Of a stretch of DNA of 13,029 bases, positions 5,894 to 12,730 are shown in pieces. The position numbers were made by a program, and so were the translations under genes. The stretch covers positions 1-13,029 of the forward strand of contig JAFOEH010000292.1 in the NCBI GenBank assembly GCA_017380275.1, read 5' to 3'. Under the pieces are notes generated by a model, which saw only the letters and a program-made list of their open reading frames with translations, was not told where the DNA came from and did not search any database. Each line of letters opens with the position of its first letter. The stretch's first letter is position 1. The stretch comes from Alistipes sp. Lineage in GTDB: Bacteria > Bacteroidota > Bacteroidia > Bacteroidales > Rikenellaceae.

Positions 5894-7324
5894 TTACTTC
5901 GTGTGGAACTTCACACCCTGCAACTTATTCCACTCACCGCGCGTAAAGTCGGGAACAGCAACGGGAGTACTATTATGCTTGGCCGATGTCGCCGACAACT
6001 CGCCGACGCAAGACCACTCGGCTGCATCATATACATCCTGATCCAGAGGCAGACCGTTGTGCAAGCAGTAAACCAGACGGCAGTCCATAACGAAGTCCAT
6101 ACCACCGTGACCACCTACGGTCTTAGCCTTCTCCTCGATCTCCTGATGGATGGGGTGCTTGTAAGCGGCCAAAACAGCCTCCTTCACCTCATCTGATACA
6201 AATCCGTGAGGATTAATCGTAGCACCTGCGGGCAGAACCTCGTCGGGTACCTGACCGGGCATAAAGGTGAAGCCCGTAATGGGGTACTTATTGGCAAAGC
6301 CCTTGGTACCGGTGAGCTGATACAGACGGTTGTAAGGACGCGGAGTATAGACGTTGTGCTGAAGCTCAATGGTCTGGCCCAGCTCAGTCTTAATAAGCGT
6401 GTTGGTGTGATCACCATTGGCAAACTCCGTCGAGCCCATCTTCTTCTGTGCCCACTCAAGACCGTTTACCGACTTGGTGTCCATACATACCAGATAGTTC
6501 AAACGGTTACCGCGGTGGATATTCAAAGCCTGACAAACGGGACCGAAGCCGTGCGTAGCATATACATCGCCACGATGCTTCTGGTTGAAGTCCAGACGCC
6601 AGTTGCCGTAGTAGTCGTTCCAGTAGTCCGACAGGTTGTGGATGTAAGCGCCCTCGGCGTGGAGGATCTCACCGAAGAGGCCCTGCTGTGCCATATTGAG
6701 TGAGGTGAGCTCGAAGAAGTCATACACGCAGTTCTCGAGCATCATACAGTGGCGGCGAGTGCGCTCTGATGTATCAACCAGCTGCCAGCACTCCTCGATA
6801 GAGGTGGCGGCGGGGACCTCGATAGCAACGTGCTTGCCGTGCTCCATAGCATAAACTGCGATGGGGGTGTGATTAACCCAGTCGGTAGCAATGTAGATCA
6901 GGTCGATGTCGTCGCGCTCGCAAAGCTCCTTGTAAGCCTCAGGGCCAACGTAGCCATCGGCTGCAGGTAGGCCGGCATCGGCCAGCGTCTTCTGGCACTT
7001 ATCGACATTACTCTGCTCCAAGTCGCACAGACCCTTGATCTCAACACCCTCGAGATGCGTAAAACGATTTACAGCACCCGGGCCGCGCATACCAAGGCCG
7101 ATAAAGCCTACGCGAACAACGGGAATAGGCTCGGCTGCGAAGCCCAACATCGACTGCTGGCCCTCGACACGAGCGGGCTCGTCGAAGACGATCATTCCTT
7201 TCTCGTTGCAGTAGTGGTAGTTATCGCCGGCAATAGCATTTGTCTCCGCATTGCCGCAGCTCTGCATCACGGCGCACGCAAATATCGCCGCGCAGAGCGA
7301 AATCAGGAGGTTGAATTTCTTCAT
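5894..7324 (-). CDS. GH109-like Gfo/Idh/MocA family lipoprotein
   Basis: This 476-residue protein has a lipoprotein signal with lipobox MQSC (C23). A dinucleotide-binding Rossmann fold begins at about residue 69, with the nucleotide loop GFIGLGMRG (73-81). The C-terminal part follows the Gfo/Idh/MocA oxidoreductase fold. The Lys of the usual EKP motif is replaced: EVPAA at 169-173. Later blocks THGFGP (H258), HNVYTPRPYNRLYQLTGTKG and GGHGGMDF (404-411) resemble GH109, which removes alpha-linked N-acetylgalactosamine by an NAD-dependent oxidation, elimination and reduction cycle with tightly bound cofactor. H258 is the likely equivalent of the catalytic His of characterised members. It may instead act on another sugar. 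The envelope location is predicted from the lipobox. It has its own promoter and is separate from the upstream DUF418 operon. Confidence 0.88.
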   Translation of the reverse strand: MKKFNLLISLCAAIFACAVMQSCGNAETNAIAGDNYHYCNEKGMIVFDEPARVEGQQSMLGFAAEPIPVVRVGFIGLGMRGPGAVNRFTHLEGVEIKGLCDLEQSNVDKCQKTLADAGLPAADGYVGPEAYKELCERDDIDLIYIATDWVNHTPIAVYAMEHGKHVAIEVPAATSIEECWQLVDTSERTRRHCMMLENCVYDFFELTSLNMAQQGLFGEILHAEGAYIHNLSDYWNDYYGNWRLDFNQKHRGDVYATHGFGPVCQALNIHRGNRLNYLVCMDTKSVNGLEWAQKKMGSTEFANGDHTNTLIKTELGQTIELQHNVYTPRPYNRLYQLTGTKGFANKYPITGFTFMPGQVPDEVLPAGATINPHGFVSDEVKEAVLAAYKHPIHQEIEEKAKTVGGHGGMDFVMDCRLVYCLHNGLPLDQDVYDAAEWSCVGELSATSAKHNSTPVAVPDFTRGEWNKLQGVKFHTK

Positions 7325-7372
7325 AGTCTATTATGTTTTAAGTTTTTGCTCGTTGGGTTTGGAATATTCATC

Positions 7373-7403
7373 CAAAATTAGATATTTTTTTCTTGTGCGC
7401 CAA
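7373..7403 (-). promoter_or_regulatory. Promoter of the GH109-like gene
   Basis: On the minus strand, TAATTTTG (plus-strand 7373-7380) fits TAnnTTTG. TTG (plus-strand CAA at 7401-7403) lies 20 bases upstream, the expected spacing. It sits about 48 bases before the start codon and downstream of the terminator of the preceding operon. Confidence 0.68.
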
Positions 7404-7423
7404 ATTTTTGGTCGATTTACACT

Positions 7424-7463
7424 AAAAGAAAAAGACTACCCAACGCTTGCATCGGGTAGTCTT
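7424..7463 (-). terminator. Terminator of the AKR-NTF2-DUF418 operon
   Basis: A 10-base-pair perfect stem (7432-7441 with 7454-7463, AAGACTACCC and its complement) with a 12-base loop is followed on the minus strand by a T-rich tract. It lies about 33 bases after the DUF418 stop codon. Confidence 0.82.
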
Positions 7464-7495
7464 GACAAAATCTGTATTAATTATGAGCGAAATTT

Positions 7496-8773
7496 CTATT
7501 TCTTGAATGGCTGCCACTTAAGATATGTAGCCGAGCGCCACAACCACTCCAGAGGACCATACTTAAAGTAGCGCAACCATATAGTGCTGATGATTATCTG
7601 TGAGATGTAAAGACCCAATCCGACTATCATAAGTTCTGCATATCCCCACGCTCCAAATGTTGAGCCAAGACCCCACATAGCGAACAAACAAGCACCGATG
7701 ATGCTCTGCGAAACGTAGTTCGTCAGACCCATACGGCCGTAAGGAGCCAGCACATCGAGTACCTTACCGATGGCGGGGATGTTATAGAGGATAACAAATG
7801 CCATAAGCAGCGATGCCGATGAGAATACCAACTCTACATCAAAGAGCGCTGTGCCAATAATGGTTTGCAGTGTCGGAGGCCCTGAGCGCAAGAACCACAT
7901 ACTCGGATCCATACCAGGCGCTACGATGTTGGCCAGCCACCCGAAGATTAGATTACCTGCGATGAAGAGTGCGAACAGGATCAGGTTGCGGCGCATATGC
8001 AGGTGAGCGGTCTCAAAGAAACGCAGTCGTCCGACGATAAGGCCCAAGATGAATATAGCCAGCGTGATATAACCGCGATTGGTTGCTTGGAATTGATAAT
8101 TAATCTTCCCCATCGCACCGCGCGTGAGATTGTTCTCTACGCTCTTGGCAAAGGTTATTCGCTCGGGAACAAAGGGCGGACGCTCGCCACGAGGACGCTC
8201 GCCCATATTCTCTGGCATACGAGGACGCTCGGGAGCCTCTACAACCTGCTCAACGGCAGGAGGTGTCGTAATTTTATCGTATGCAAAGGTTGTGAGTTTG
8301 GGCGCACCCAACAATATAATGGCGGCCAAAGCTGTCAGCATCCAATTCTTGAGCGGATTGAGCAGAAGCAGCACCACGCCGTAGATTGCATAGAGTGACA
8401 AAATATCACCCGAATAGAATGCCGAACCGATGATGCCTATTGCAAACAGAATAACCATTCGCCACAGGAAACGACCTCTGAAATCAATGCCCTTCTTTGC
8501 GGCACGATCCATCTGGATGAAGAAACTCATACCAAACAGGAAGGCGAAGATATTGATAAATCGGCCCATCAGCACATTCTGCACAAACCAAAATACTGCA
8601 TCATTAAATTGTGCTAAAATGGGGGTGTGCTCATTGAATGGGCCCATTGAATGAACGCTATAATGCTGCTGGAAGTGAACCAAAATAACTCCCAACAGAG
8701 AGAAGCCTCGTAGCGCATCGATTACCGTTATACGGCCACCCTGCGCGGGGGTAAGATTAGTGTTCTGTGACAT
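7496..8773 (-). CDS. DUF418 family polytopic membrane protein (YeiB-like)
   Basis: This 425-residue inner-membrane protein is of the DUF418/YeiB type. The N-terminal signature VIDALRGFSLLGVILVHF (about 17-34) and the C-terminal signatures GRMGLTNYVSQS (346-357) and YFKYGPLEWLWR (402-413) are clear. About eight to ten hydrophobic segments span the chain. Between two of them is an unusual hydrophilic loop (about 172-210) rich in Glu, Arg and Pro, with repeated ERPR-like units. The biochemical function of the family is not settled; its N-terminal motif resembles that of membrane acyltransferase-like proteins. It starts 4 bases after the NTF2-like gene, so coupled expression is likely. It is the last gene of the operon and is followed by a terminator. 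Confidence 0.9.
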   Translation of the reverse strand: MSQNTNLTPAQGGRITVIDALRGFSLLGVILVHFQQHYSVHSMGPFNEHTPILAQFNDAVFWFVQNVLMGRFINIFAFLFGMSFFIQMDRAAKKGIDFRGRFLWRMVILFAIGIIGSAFYSGDILSLYAIYGVVLLLLNPLKNWMLTALAAIILLGAPKLTTFAYDKITTPPAVEQVVEAPERPRMPENMGERPRGERPPFVPERITFAKSVENNLTRGAMGKINYQFQATNRGYITLAIFILGLIVGRLRFFETAHLHMRRNLILFALFIAGNLIFGWLANIVAPGMDPSMWFLRSGPPTLQTIIGTALFDVELVFSSASLLMAFVILYNIPAIGKVLDVLAPYGRMGLTNYVSQSIIGACLFAMWGLGSTFGAWGYAELMIVGLGLYISQIIISTIWLRYFKYGPLEWLWRSATYLKWQPFKK

Positions 8774-8777
8774 AAGA

Positions 8778-9272
8778 TTAGTTGTTTAATTTGGTGAATG
8801 CCAGTACGGTGAGTTTCCACTCGCCATTGACCTTGATATAGTTTTCCGTTACCATAAAGTGGTTGGTTACCTCATTGCCGCCAACCACAGCCAGCAGGTT
8901 CAAGTCGCTCAATACGATGGCCGAATCCTCGCCCGCGAAACGTACCGATACGCTATTCATATCGGCCTTCTTGTAGTGGATCATACCGCCACCGATAATG
9001 CCTACCTCCTGCTGCTTGCCCCAAGCACCGCCCATATGAACGAATACGGCGCTGTCGTGGTAGAGATTGGCCAACTTGTCGGCATCCTTGTCGGCCATCC
9101 ACTGCCACATCTGTGTTGAGAGGGCCAGTACCTGCTTGCCCTCGGGTGTGTCGCTATGATTTACCATTTGGGGTCGCTGGGGGCGCTGACCACCCTCGGG
9201 GCCCTGAGCCATAATGTTATTCGAAAAGAGTACTCCAAAGAGAAGTACAACGATCGCAATAAACTTTTTCAT
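8778..9272 (-). CDS. Exported NTF2/SnoaL-like protein (DUF4440-type)
   Basis: This 164-residue protein has a cleavable signal peptide (hydrophobic 4-17, probable cut at IMA/QGP after A22). A short Gly/Gln/Arg/Pro stretch follows (GPEGGQRPQRPQ), then a cone-shaped NTF2-like domain at about residues 42-163. Supporting features are the first helix (ALSTQMWQWMADKDADKLANLYHDSAVFVHMGG), a curved sheet, and the end NGEWKLTVLAFTKL, typical of SnoaL/DUF4440 proteins. Such folds bind small hydrophobic ligands, and some are isomerases or hydrolases; no catalytic role can be assigned here. It lies 31 bases after the aldo/keto reductase gene and 4 bases before the DUF418 gene, so all three probably share a transcript. 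A periplasmic location is predicted. Confidence 0.85.
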   Translation of the reverse strand: MKKFIAIVVLLFGVLFSNNIMAQGPEGGQRPQRPQMVNHSDTPEGKQVLALSTQMWQWMADKDADKLANLYHDSAVFVHMGGAWGKQQEVGIIGGGMIHYKKADMNSVSVRFAGEDSAIVLSDLNLLAVVGGNEVTNHFMVTENYIKVNGEWKLTVLAFTKLNN

Positions 9273-9303
9273 AGTAGTGTGTATTTATTTGGTTAAATAT
9301 TTA

Positions 9304-10242
9304 TTATCTGTCAATTGCGCGGTTAAGCACAAACCTCTCCAACTGCTCGATAGACATATTGTAGAATCGCTTCTCCTTATCGAGCGAGCGCATTACAGCC
9401 ATATCCTCAGCATCGAGCTTAAAGTCGAAAATCGAGATGTTCTCCTTAATGTAGTCGGGGTTGGTTGCGCCCGGGATTACCGAGAAACCCTCGTCGATAT
9501 GCCAGCGGATGATAATCTGTGCGATGGTCTTTCCGTGCTTTTGTGCAATTTTGCCGATGGTGGCATCAGACAATAAACCCTTGTCGCCGTGTCCGAGAGG
9601 GAACCAACACTCGGTAATGATTCCGTATGGCTCGTGCTTTGCTCGCATTGCTTTTCGCTGTGCGTAGGGGTGGCACTCGATTTGATGGATGGCGGGCTTA
9701 ATCTTCATAGTTTCGACGATGGTGGTGAAGGCCTCCTCACGAGCATCGCAGTTGCTGATACCCAATGCGCGAACCTTACCCTGCTCGTATGCCTTCTCCA
9801 TATCCTTCCACGCACCCACATAATCGCCGATAGGCTGGTGAATGTATAGCAGGTCGATATACTCCAATCCCATACGCTCCAACATCCTATCAATAGCCTC
9901 CAATGTCTTGCCTTCGCCAAACTCTGTTGGCCAAAGTTTGCTGGTGATCCAGATCTGTTCACGCGGAATACCACTCTCCTTAACAGCTTCGCCCACACCT
10001 CGTTCGTTATTGTAGGCCTGAGACGTATCGAAGTGGCGATAACCCTCTTTGAGAGCCGTAGCTACGGCCTGCTTGCAGTCGTCGTTCGATACGTTGTAGG
10101 TGCCAAGTCCGAAGCGAGGCATCTCAACACCATTATTTAACTTTACATAGGGAACACCCCACTGATCGGTACGCTCCTGCGCTTGAGCGTTGTTGAGTCC
10201 AAAGAATCCGGTTAGGACTGCTGCTATGATTATATTTCTCAT
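9304..10242 (-). CDS. Aldo/keto reductase with signal peptide
   Basis: This 312-residue (beta/alpha)8 aldo/keto reductase should reduce carbonyl groups with NADPH. The catalytic tetrad is intact: D72 and Y77 in FDTSQAYNNE, K102 in TSKLW and H135 in YIHQP. Also typical are GLGTYN (45-50) and the cofactor-binding C-terminal part (SNCD, then VIPGATNPDYIKENI). The unusual feature is the N-terminus: MRNIIIAAVLTGFFGLNNAQA is a convincing signal peptide with a cut after A21, and the enzyme homology only starts at about V33. It is therefore predicted to be exported, although the cofactor is cytoplasmic. No internal Met near the start of the homology offers a cytoplasmic form. It leads the operon with the NTF2-like and DUF418 genes. 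The substrate is unknown. Confidence 0.92.
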   Translation of the reverse strand: MRNIIIAAVLTGFFGLNNAQAQERTDQWGVPYVKLNNGVEMPRFGLGTYNVSNDDCKQAVATALKEGYRHFDTSQAYNNERGVGEAVKESGIPREQIWITSKLWPTEFGEGKTLEAIDRMLERMGLEYIDLLYIHQPIGDYVGAWKDMEKAYEQGKVRALGISNCDAREEAFTTIVETMKIKPAIHQIECHPYAQRKAMRAKHEPYGIITECWFPLGHGDKGLLSDATIGKIAQKHGKTIAQIIIRWHIDEGFSVIPGATNPDYIKENISIFDFKLDAEDMAVMRSLDKEKRFYNMSIEQLERFVLNRAIDR

Positions 10243-10277
10243 AATTTTATTTTATAATTTAGCTAATGTGTATAGTG

Positions 10278-10285
10278 CAAAGATA
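10278..10285 (-). promoter_or_regulatory. -7 element of the AKR operon promoter
   Basis: The minus-strand sequence TATCTTTG fits TAnnTTTG, about 35 bases before the start codon of the aldo/keto reductase gene. A TTG at the correct -33 distance is not evident, so the promoter is only half supported. Confidence 0.5.
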
Positions 10286-10326
10286 TACACAAAGAGAAAA
10301 TCTGATTTGGTTTGTTGCACCAAAAC

Positions 10327-10359
10327 GAAAAAATGGCACTTTTCAAGGAAAAAGTGCCA
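10327..10359 (-). terminator. Terminator after the phosphatase/nuclease gene
   Basis: A 10-base-pair perfect stem (10334-10343 with 10350-10359, TGGCACTTTT and its complement) has a 6-base loop and is followed on the minus strand by six T residues (plus-strand A-run 10328-10333). It lies about 24 bases after the stop of the endonuclease/exonuclease/phosphatase gene. Confidence 0.85.
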
Positions 10360-10382
10360 CACGAAATATGTGTTAAGTATTG

Positions 10383-11348
10383 TTATTTGCCTATGAGGAT
10401 GTATATCGGCAGATGGTCGCTAACGCCTGCCGTATAATCCACTCCGTTGTATGCGGAGAGTGGTCGGCCGCGATTGTCTAATAGCCAACTACGCCGATAG
10501 ATAGCGCCCTTATCGCGTTTGTGAATCGGTAGAAGCGGAGTGTTCTGACTGACGACGATGTTGTCGTACATATTCCACTGCCCATCATAAACCGAAGTCC
10601 CTTTGCCTTTGCGCTTTAGCTCCGCAAAAGGGTTGTATAGTTCGCCCGCCTCTTTCGGACGATGCGTCGCCTTCAGATCTTCTCGGATGCTCTTGTTGTG
10701 GGGATTGTCGTTCATATCGCCCATTACGATTATCTGCGTTTTGGGCAAGGCTACCATTACCGAATCAACCACCTCGCGCACCTGACGGGCGCACGCCCGA
10801 CGCTCAGGCTCGGTAAATCGCACACCACCGATACGCGACGGCAGATGTACTACGATGATATATGTTGAGCGCCCTTGCATCTGCCCCCACACGCAGAGAA
10901 TATCGCGTGTTTGTCCTTCGGCGGCGGCGCGTATAGCACGGCTACCTTCGGCTTGAAATCTGTCGGGGCGATACATCAGAGCAACATCAATTCCGCGCTC
11001 ATCGGGCGATTCATAGTGGCAGATGGCGTAATTGGCCGAGGCGATTGCCTCCTGTCGAGCCAGCTCCTCCACCACAGCGCGATTCTCCACCTCGGCCAAT
11101 CCGATTAGGGTGGGGTGGTCATCGTGTAGGTCGGCTATGATGGATGCTATGCGCTCGAGTTTGGCGTTGTATTTCTCGCTGTTCCACTCTCGGTCGGCGA
11201 GCGGAAGAAAATCCTCGTCGGAGGTTGCGGGATTGTTTATCGTGTCGAAGAGATTCTCGACATTGTAGAACATAACGGCATCGGCGTGCTGCGCCATAGC
11301 CGCCGAGTGACACAAGAGCAGAAGAAGTATGGTGATAAGTCGTTGCAT
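10383..11348 (-). CDS. Secreted endonuclease/exonuclease/phosphatase-family protein
   Basis: This 321-residue metal-dependent phosphoesterase of the DNase I-like (EEP) superfamily has a signal peptide with a probable cut at AMA/QHA (after A19). Superfamily motifs are all present: FYNVENLFD (27-35), LAEVEN with metal-binding E86/E88, ERGIDVALMY (117-126), VVHLPS (H168), GDMNDNP (D211 and N213) and the terminal SDHLPI (D311 and catalytic H312). An active enzyme acting outside the cytoplasm is therefore likely. Members cleave DNA, RNA, phosphoinositides or other phosphodiesters, and the sequence does not settle which. Its start lies one base after the stop of the BACON lipoprotein gene, so they are cotranscribed and probably act together in the envelope. 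Confidence 0.9.
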   Translation of the reverse strand: MQRLITILLLLLCHSAAMAQHADAVMFYNVENLFDTINNPATSDEDFLPLADREWNSEKYNAKLERIASIIADLHDDHPTLIGLAEVENRAVVEELARQEAIASANYAICHYESPDERGIDVALMYRPDRFQAEGSRAIRAAAEGQTRDILCVWGQMQGRSTYIIVVHLPSRIGGVRFTEPERRACARQVREVVDSVMVALPKTQIIVMGDMNDNPHNKSIREDLKATHRPKEAGELYNPFAELKRKGKGTSVYDGQWNMYDNIVVSQNTPLLPIHKRDKGAIYRRSWLLDNRGRPLSAYNGVDYTAGVSDHLPIYILIGK

Positions 11349-11349
11349 A

Positions 11350-12615
11350 CTATCTGTTTATGCGCCACAACATTACTGCATTTCCATCCTCATCTCCCGC
11401 GATCGAACGGAGCAGGGCGTTGATTCTGGCATATGCCGAGATGATTAGCTTTACATCGATCTCCCCCGACTGCTTTACGACAAAACCACCCTCGGGATGG
11501 TTGCTGAATATCCAATACGCTTTGCGATCCTCGGTAAAACGCAACTGCCCAGCTGCAGCTTTCGTGGCCGAGAGGTAGCCCTGACCGACGAAATATATGT
11601 AGTAGCCATTAGCCTCATCCGTAGCCTCCAAACGCACCTCGATAGCCTCTGCGCTGCCTGAAGGGGTGAGCGAGCCGCCCTTGAAGGTGTATGGCGTGGT
11701 GTTGCAATGCCCCTCGGTAAGTCCCTCGACGGCGAGATGCAGACCATCGTCACGGTAGCCGCCTATGTGGTAGCGACCAGTCGTGAGTAGGGTAGTGTTA
11801 TTCACCAGCGTGAACGCTTCATTGGGTATGTCGGGGGTATCGGTGTCGTCGCCCGAGTCATCGGGGTTTTCGGGATTGGTCGAGTCGCCGTTATCATTAT
11901 TGCCATTATCATCTCCACCTTCAGGATTTTCCGCGCCACCTCCGTTGTCGGTACTTTCGGAGCTATCGCCATTGTCGGGATTCTCGTCGCTATTGTCATT
12001 GCCGTCTTCGTCGTTGTCACCACCGTCGGGGTTGTTGTTATCGCTATTTCCACCATCATCCCCATCTTCGGGATCTTCGGGTGTCATTGTGCCGTCGAAA
12101 CCGCCATCTCCATTATCATCATTCCCATCATTTCCATCATTCCCATCGTCGGGCGTATCCTCTGGCAACATAGGAATACTATCGTCTGCGTCCGACGAAT
12201 CATCTCCGTCGGAGGGTTCATCCGGAGCGTCGGTTTGCGATGCGGTCTGAACGACGTTGAATGTGTGGCGCAAGGCATTCGATGACAAAACTTGTATAAC
12301 CACCACGGCACTACGCGGTTGATCGGTTGGCTCTACCTCTATCGTAACCATTCCATTCCCGCTACCATTCTCTTCCGAGAGCGTAATCCAAGGCACTGTA
12401 GAGCCGATGCTCCACGCCGTATTGCTCTTGATGGCGATCTCAAATGTGCCTCCCTCCTGCTCGAGATTGATCGTTGAACCCGATAGCTGCTCTCCGTTCG
12501 CGTGGGCGATTTCGAGCGTGGGAATTGCCTCCGCAGCATCATCGGAGCAGGCCACAACAGCAATACCCAGGAACAGCGTTGCAAGCAGATATATTATTTT
12601 CAGCGAAAATCTCAT
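11350..12615 (-). CDS. BACON-domain surface lipoprotein with acidic linker
   Basis: The 421-residue protein starts at MRFSLKIIYLL and has the lipobox VVAC (C23), followed by SDD. Acidic residues just after the cysteine form the Bacteroidetes export signal for outer-surface lipoproteins. Residues 33-126 form a BACON beta-sandwich (GGTFEIAIKSNTAWSI, PWITLSEENGSGNG, FNVVQTAS), a domain often linked to carbohydrate or mucin binding. Residues 127-266 are almost entirely Asp, Asn, Gly, Glu, Pro and Ser, including three GND units. Residues 267-421 form a globular domain I do not recognise, with WIF and GYLSAT segments reminiscent of beta-trefoil-like modules. The frame is open a further 21 codons to an ATG at 12678, but that extension precedes the signal peptide and contains the promoter, so 12615 is preferred. 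The phosphoesterase gene follows after one base. Confidence 0.88.
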   Translation of the reverse strand: MRFSLKIIYLLATLFLGIAVVACSDDAAEAIPTLEIAHANGEQLSGSTINLEQEGGTFEIAIKSNTAWSIGSTVPWITLSEENGSGNGMVTIEVEPTDQPRSAVVVIQVLSSNALRHTFNVVQTASQTDAPDEPSDGDDSSDADDSIPMLPEDTPDDGNDGNDGNDDNGDGGFDGTMTPEDPEDGDDGGNSDNNNPDGGDNDEDGNDNSDENPDNGDSSESTDNGGGAENPEGGDDNGNNDNGDSTNPENPDDSGDDTDTPDIPNEAFTLVNNTTLLTTGRYHIGGYRDDGLHLAVEGLTEGHCNTTPYTFKGGSLTPSGSAEAIEVRLEATDEANGYYIYFVGQGYLSATKAAAGQLRFTEDRKAYWIFSNHPEGGFVVKQSGEIDVKLIISAYARINALLRSIAGDEDGNAVMLWRINR

Positions 12616-12636
12616 ATCGGAAAAAGTTCTATTTAA

Positions 12637-12644
12637 CAAATATA
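12637..12644 (-). promoter_or_regulatory. -7 element of the BACON-EEP operon promoter
   Basis: The minus-strand sequence TATATTTG is a perfect TAnnTTTG match, 21 bases upstream of the preferred start codon. No good -33 TTG is found at 19-21 bases. Its position inside the longer open frame argues against the start at 12678. Confidence 0.55.
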
Positions 12645-12680
12645 GTGAATTTTTCACGACTCTCGTCCCGACAGCCAATA

Positions 12681-12708
12681 AAAAAAGTCTGCTCCTCGGA
12701 GCAGACTT
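12681..12708 (-). terminator. Terminator after the DUF4293 gene
   Basis: A 10-base-pair perfect hairpin (12685-12694 with 12699-12708, loop CTCG) is followed on the minus strand by a run of T residues (plus-strand A-run from 12679). It lies about 22 bases after the stop codon of the DUF4293 gene. Confidence 0.88.
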
Positions 12709-12730
12709 AAATCAAACGTGCGTCGATAGT

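Noticed and set aside
5754..6041. Plus-strand 95-codon open frame after the ispG-recO cluster
   Set aside because: It runs over the inverted-repeat element and the terminator hairpin, then into the antisense of the GH109-like gene. It has no family resemblance.
1403..7324. GH125 and GH109-like genes as one polysaccharide utilisation locus
   Set aside because: The plus-strand ispG-recO cluster separates them, each has its own promoter and terminator, and no SusC/SusD pair or regulator is present.
12118..12144. Short repeats as a CRISPR array or regulatory iterons
   Set aside because: The units are 9 bases, adjacent without spacers and in frame within a low-complexity protein segment, so they are coding repeats.
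11783..12250. Plus-strand Ser/Pro/Leu-rich 155-codon open frame
   Set aside because: It is the complement of the Asp/Asn/Gly linker of the BACON lipoprotein, so its low complexity and length are by-products of that codon composition.
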